A stretch of DNA of 8,734 nucleotides from Desulfobacteraceae bacterium. GTDB taxonomy: Bacteria > Desulfobacterota > Desulfobacteria > Desulfobacterales > JAABSP01. Under the pieces are notes generated by a model. The model made no database searches. It saw only the letters and a list, made by a program, of their open reading frames with translations, and was not told the DNA's origin. Shown here piece after piece: positions 5,976 through 8,734 of the stretch. Both the position numbers and the translations under genes were made by a program. Each line of letters starts with the position of its first letter. Position 1 is the stretch's first letter. The DNA lies in contig JAABTE010000088.1 of the NCBI GenBank assembly GCA_011390035.1, positions 1 through 8,734 on the forward strand, written 5' to 3'.

Positions 5976-7037
5976 ATGAAAAAGCTTAAAATAGCCAACA
6001 TAAAGAGCCTGAAGGACATTTTAAAGCAGAACACGCTGATTCGCTCGGTTACCAGTCTGCACCGGGAATCATTCCTGCGGGAACTAGATGTTTTCGAGAT
6101 TTGCGAGCAGGGTGGAATCGATATGCAAGCGCCCACCGAAATTTTCGTTACCCTGCTTGTTACATATCTTGAGACGAAGCCCCTGCCCAATGGGGGGGCA
6201 TGGCTGGAACAGTTCATTCAAAACTTCCTGATAATGTACGAAGAGAAACTGTCGGACGCTGATCAGTCATTCCTCAAAAACCTTCTTCAGGATGAAGATA
6301 ATCCGCCACAACAACCTTTCATATGCTCGAATGCATCATCTACTCCTCCTCCAAATGAAATCAAATTCGATAGAAATATTATGATCAATTTTGATTTAGA
6401 AAGAATGGAGGAAGACGCTATTCAAGCATTATGGCCGAGAATAGGTGCCTTCTCGTTTCATATCAATGTGGCATGTTCTCATGTATGCCAACTTTATATC
6501 ATCGAAAGACTCAAAAACATAATCAAACAGAGATGTGAACGAGAAGTTGAAAAATGCGATATTCATTTGAAACTGGAAGACGAAGAAGACCCCATAGCGC
6601 CTGTAAATCGCCTTGAAGACGAGCTTGAAAAGCCTGTTTCGGATTGGTTTGAACAAAGCTCAGTCGCTCTCCTCGTATGCTTTTGGAACTACGACGACCT
6701 CATTTCCTTGCAGCATATCCAGACTGAATGCTGGAAAAAAATTCAATCATACTATGGAAAAAGCCTTATAGATCGCGCCAGGACTTTGGTGTTTCTATGG
6801 ATTACCGTAAAAGGTCAATTCAGACAGTTGGAAGCAGAAGGTTCAAAATTTTTAAGGCTGCCAGAGCGTTTCGAGCGGCAACAGATATATGCCTACCTCA
6901 AGCCAAAACTTCAAGATATCGGAATGGATGATGTGAAAATTCATAACACCATCAATCAAATCATGAAAGACCAGGGCTTCGTACCGCCGACATACAGGCG
7001 AATGGCCGATGTGATGGAAAAGATTATCAGAAGATAG
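5976..7037 (+). CDS. EAD-inactive STAND-like protein of MoxR-vWA system
   Basis: A 353-aa protein beginning MKKLKIANIK, with GGAAG just upstream. Residues 11-104 are a helical EAD homologous to that in the TIR protein: LKDILKQNTLIRS against LKDVIKRHPLVRS, then RESFL and a later QNF(x)nYEE-type segment in common. Residues 105-135 are a Pro-rich linker. Residues 136-315 look like a degenerate P-loop NTPase (inactive STAND) domain: strand-loop-helix FSFHINVACSHVCQLYIIERL at 159-179 stands where a Walker A would be but lacks GxxxxGK[ST]; SVALLVCFWNYDDL at 229-242 sits at the Walker B strand without its catalytic carboxylate pattern clearly kept; RTLVFLWITV at 269-278 is a further core strand. Probable role: adaptor or invasion sensor between the MoxR-vWA pair and the TIR effector. 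The STAND half is strikingly AT-rich. MoxR follows after 8 nt. Confidence 0.85.
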   Translation: MKKLKIANIKSLKDILKQNTLIRSVTSLHRESFLRELDVFEICEQGGIDMQAPTEIFVTLLVTYLETKPLPNGGAWLEQFIQNFLIMYEEKLSDADQSFLKNLLQDEDNPPQQPFICSNASSTPPPNEIKFDRNIMINFDLERMEEDAIQALWPRIGAFSFHINVACSHVCQLYIIERLKNIIKQRCEREVEKCDIHLKLEDEEDPIAPVNRLEDELEKPVSDWFEQSSVALLVCFWNYDDLISLQHIQTECWKKIQSYYGKSLIDRARTLVFLWITVKGQFRQLEAEGSKFLRLPERFERQQIYAYLKPKLQDIGMDDVKIHNTINQIMKDQGFVPPTYRRMADVMEKIIRR

Positions 7038-7045
7038 GATCTCCA

Positions 7046-7996
7046 ATGTCCAGACATGAAAGAAAATTCAAAGGCGACGGCCAACGCCGCCACGACCCGA
7101 TCGGAACCCCCTGGCCCCGGGAGGAGCGCTACCGGGCCGGGGAACATCTGGCCGAGGCGGTCAACGCCGCCCTCTTTCTGCGCCGCCCCCTGCTGCTGGA
7201 AGGCGACCCCGGCTCCGGCAAAACCCGGCTGGCCTACGCCGCGGCATGGGAGCTGAATTTGCCCCTGCATACCTGCCATGTCCGCTCCGCGAGCCGGGTG
7301 GAGGACCTGCTTTATGAGTTCGACCAGCTTGCCAGATTGTATGATATTCAGGCCAGTTGCATGCCGGGAAAGCAGATCGCCGAGCCCATGAAGGAGAAAA
7401 GCGCCTACCGAAAGCTGCGCCCGCTGGGCAAGGCCATCGCGGATGCCGCCGGCGGCATCCCGTCGGTGGCGCTCATAGACGAGATCGATAAGGCGGACAT
7501 CGATTTTCCCAACGACCTGCTCCAGGTGCTGGAGGAATGGCGCTTTAATATAAAGGAGAACGACAACGAGGAGATCGACGCGCTGAAGGGCGAAAGCGTG
7601 GCCGAATGCAGGGACCGCCTGCCGCTGGTGATCGTCACCAGCAACCGAGAGCGGGAGCTGCCGGCGGCCTTTCTGCGGCGGTGCCTGTACTATTATATTG
7701 AGTTTCCGACGCCTAAAAAGCTGCTGGAAATCCTGGAGGCCCACGCCCAGGCGCCCGTGACGCCGCTGTTCAAAGCGGCGGTGGTGCGGTTCATGGCGTT
7801 GCGGGCGGCTTTCCGGTGGCGGAAAGCGCCCGGCACAAGCGAGCTGATCGACTGGGTCCGGCTGCTGGAGCGCGGCAAGGAAGGACTTTCCGCCGAGGCG
7901 CTGAAAGAGACCGGGCTTTGGGAGCTGCCATTTCTGGAATCGCTGGTGAAAAATCAGGCCGACCGCGACGCGCTGGCCGCCCTGGGAAAAAAATGA
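7046..7996 (+). CDS. MoxR-family AAA+ ATPase
   Basis: A 316-aa AAA+ protein of the MoxR type. Walker A is GDPGSGKT at 53-60, Walker B is VALIDEID at 141-148, sensor 1 is VIVTSN at 195-200, and RERELPAAFLRR at 201-212 carries the expected arginine-finger region; all key residues are intact. The insert DFPNDLLQVLEEWRF is typical of MoxR and related subunits. MoxR ATPases work as chaperones with vWA-domain partners to remodel or activate client complexes; the vWA gene follows directly and the likely client is the STAND-like protein encoded 8 nt upstream. The ATG at 7046 has AGGAT a few bases before it. The C-terminal 90 residues form the helical lid. No membrane segment; cytosolic. Confidence 0.96.
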   Translation: MSRHERKFKGDGQRRHDPIGTPWPREERYRAGEHLAEAVNAALFLRRPLLLEGDPGSGKTRLAYAAAWELNLPLHTCHVRSASRVEDLLYEFDQLARLYDIQASCMPGKQIAEPMKEKSAYRKLRPLGKAIADAAGGIPSVALIDEIDKADIDFPNDLLQVLEEWRFNIKENDNEEIDALKGESVAECRDRLPLVIVTSNRERELPAAFLRRCLYYYIEFPTPKKLLEILEAHAQAPVTPLFKAAVVRFMALRAAFRWRKAPGTSELIDWVRLLERGKEGLSAEALKETGLWELPFLESLVKNQADRDALAALGKK

Positions 7997-8010
7997 ACGA
8001 TCCGAAATGA
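7993..8010 (+). other. Five-codon stop-start relay between MoxR and vWA genes
   Basis: The MoxR stop TGA overlaps an ATG (ATGA at 7993-7996). That ATG opens a five-codon frame (MNDPK) whose own TGA overlaps the vWA start ATG (ATGA at 8007-8010). Ribosomes finishing MoxR could restart, read five codons and restart again on vWA. No strong Shine-Dalgarno precedes the vWA ATG, so translation of vWA may depend on this relay. The arrangement is seen directly; the function is inferred. Confidence 0.5.
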
Positions 8011-8734
8011 AAGAACCGGAAATGAAAGACGCGGATCGGCTGCTCTACCCCATCTTCAACGCCCTCCGCGAGCACGGCCTGCCCCTCGGCGTGTCGGAAT
8101 ACGCCGCCGCGGTGTCGGCCGTCCGGTCCGGCCTGCACCTGGAAAGCCCGGAGCGCCTCTGCCGCCTGCTGTGCATCCTCTGGGCCAAGGGCCATGACGA
8201 TCTGGCGCTGGTGGCCGCCGAATTCCGGGAAAAGGCCATGCCGTTGCTGATGCCGAAAACGGGACCGGAAAAGCGGGCCGAGCCGACGGCGGCGGATGAA
8301 AAACAAGACCCCAACGGCCAGGCGGCCCAGGTGCTGGCCCTTGAGCAGGCGGCATGGAAAGGGGCGGCCGGGAGCGGCCCGGCCGGAGGCCATCGGCTCG
8401 CGGCGCCGGAAAGGCCGCTGCTGGAGCGCCCCCGCTTTCGGATGTCCCCGCGCCCGGCCCTTACCATGCGGGACGCGGCCCGGGCCTTCCGAAGATATAG
8501 CCGGCCCATCCGCTTCGGCCCGTCCGACCGCATCGACGTGGATGCCACCGTCGGCAAGATCTGCCGGGAAAAATTCCTCGTTCGCCCGGCCTTCGAGCAC
8601 CGCAGGGTCAACCGCGCCGAGCTGCTGCTCCTGGTGGACCGGGGCGGCTCCATGACGCCCTTCGCTTTCGCCCTGGGGCCGATGATGGCCGCGGCGAGGG
8701 GCGAGTCCGGTCTCCGCGGGCCCCGCGTCTATTA
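8007..8734 (+). CDS. von Willebrand factor A domain protein, partial (3' end outside window)
   Basis: The first 242 codons of a gene running off the window; the reading is open to the last base. ATG at 8007 is chosen because it overlaps the preceding mini-frame by ATGA; an in-frame ATG at 8022 is an alternative. Residues 8-80 are a helical N-terminal domain (RLLYPIFNALREHGLPLG), followed by a low-complexity Ala/Gly/Pro linker (about 84-140) and then a short basic region. The vWA domain begins near residue 203 with strand AELLLLVDRGGSM: the metal-binding (MIDAS) motif DxSxS reads D211-R-G213-G-S215, so the first serine is replaced by glycine. vWA proteins of this kind pair with MoxR ATPases as adaptors to the client. 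The remaining domain and any further C-terminal modules are not visible. Confidence 0.92.
   Translation, partial: MKEPEMKDADRLLYPIFNALREHGLPLGVSEYAAAVSAVRSGLHLESPERLCRLLCILWAKGHDDLALVAAEFREKAMPLLMPKTGPEKRAEPTAADEKQDPNGQAAQVLALEQAAWKGAAGSGPAGGHRLAAPERPLLERPRFRMSPRPALTMRDAARAFRRYSRPIRFGPSDRIDVDATVGKICREKFLVRPAFEHRRVNRAELLLLVDRGGSMTPFAFALGPMMAAARGESGLRGPRVY

Noticed and set aside
7791..8600. Minus-strand open frame of 269 codons opposite MoxR and vWA
   Set aside because: Antisense to two genes with clear motifs; composition is typical of a GC-rich shadow frame.

Overview
This window appears to come from a GC-rich, probably anaerobic Gram-negative bacterium, most plausibly a Desulfobacterota-type sulfate reducer or a relative, possibly filamentous or aggregate-forming. 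The evidence is indirect: an AmmeMemoRadiSam radical-SAM gene, a 9-bp short tandem repeat of a kind I associate with such genomes, high GC in the backbone genes, and a MoxR/vWA conflict system of a type reported mainly from multicellular or social prokaryotes. No rRNA, tRNA, CRISPR array or insertion sequence was found, so the taxonomic guess is weak.

Left part (1-1960, minus strand): ten 9-bp tandem repeats at the window edge, then two minus-strand genes that are translated in the order methyltransferase, then radical SAM enzyme (AmrS family). They overlap by 4 bp (ATGA). These look like chromosomal housekeeping genes.

Middle part (1961-4390, plus strand): the strand switches. A small orphan protein of 71 aa is followed by an overlapping two-gene pair: a ~133-aa basic protein of unknown function and a 443-aa ImmA/IrrE-like protein that has lost the HExxH metalloprotease motif. 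After these comes an 86-aa helical protein that resembles the C-terminal tail of Rpn/DUF4351-type proteins.

Right part (about 4500 to the window end, plus strand): a four-gene set that I read as a counter-invader or programmed-death system of the MoxR-vWA ternary class. Gene A encodes a TIR domain, a helical effector-associated domain (EAD) and three C-terminal transmembrane helices. Gene B encodes a homologous EAD fused to a degenerate (inactive) STAND NTPase-like domain. Gene C is a MoxR-type AAA+ ATPase with intact Walker A, Walker B and sensor 1 motifs. Gene D is a von Willebrand factor A protein cut by the window end. The EADs of A and B can be aligned by eye (12 identical residues in the first 25 of the core), so the likely logic is that B senses an invasion signal under control of the MoxR-vWA chaperone pair, then recruits the membrane-anchored TIR effector through EAD-EAD contact. 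The predicted outcome is NAD+ depletion or signal production and growth arrest or death. B, C and D are separated by only 8 and 10 nt.

The most notable signals are the matched EAD pair, the membrane-anchored TIR, a sharp GC drop over the STAND-like half of gene B (about 28-32% in sampled 60-base lines against 70% in MoxR), the stop-start relay between C and D, and the degenerate catalytic or binding motifs in the ImmA-like and STAND-like proteins.
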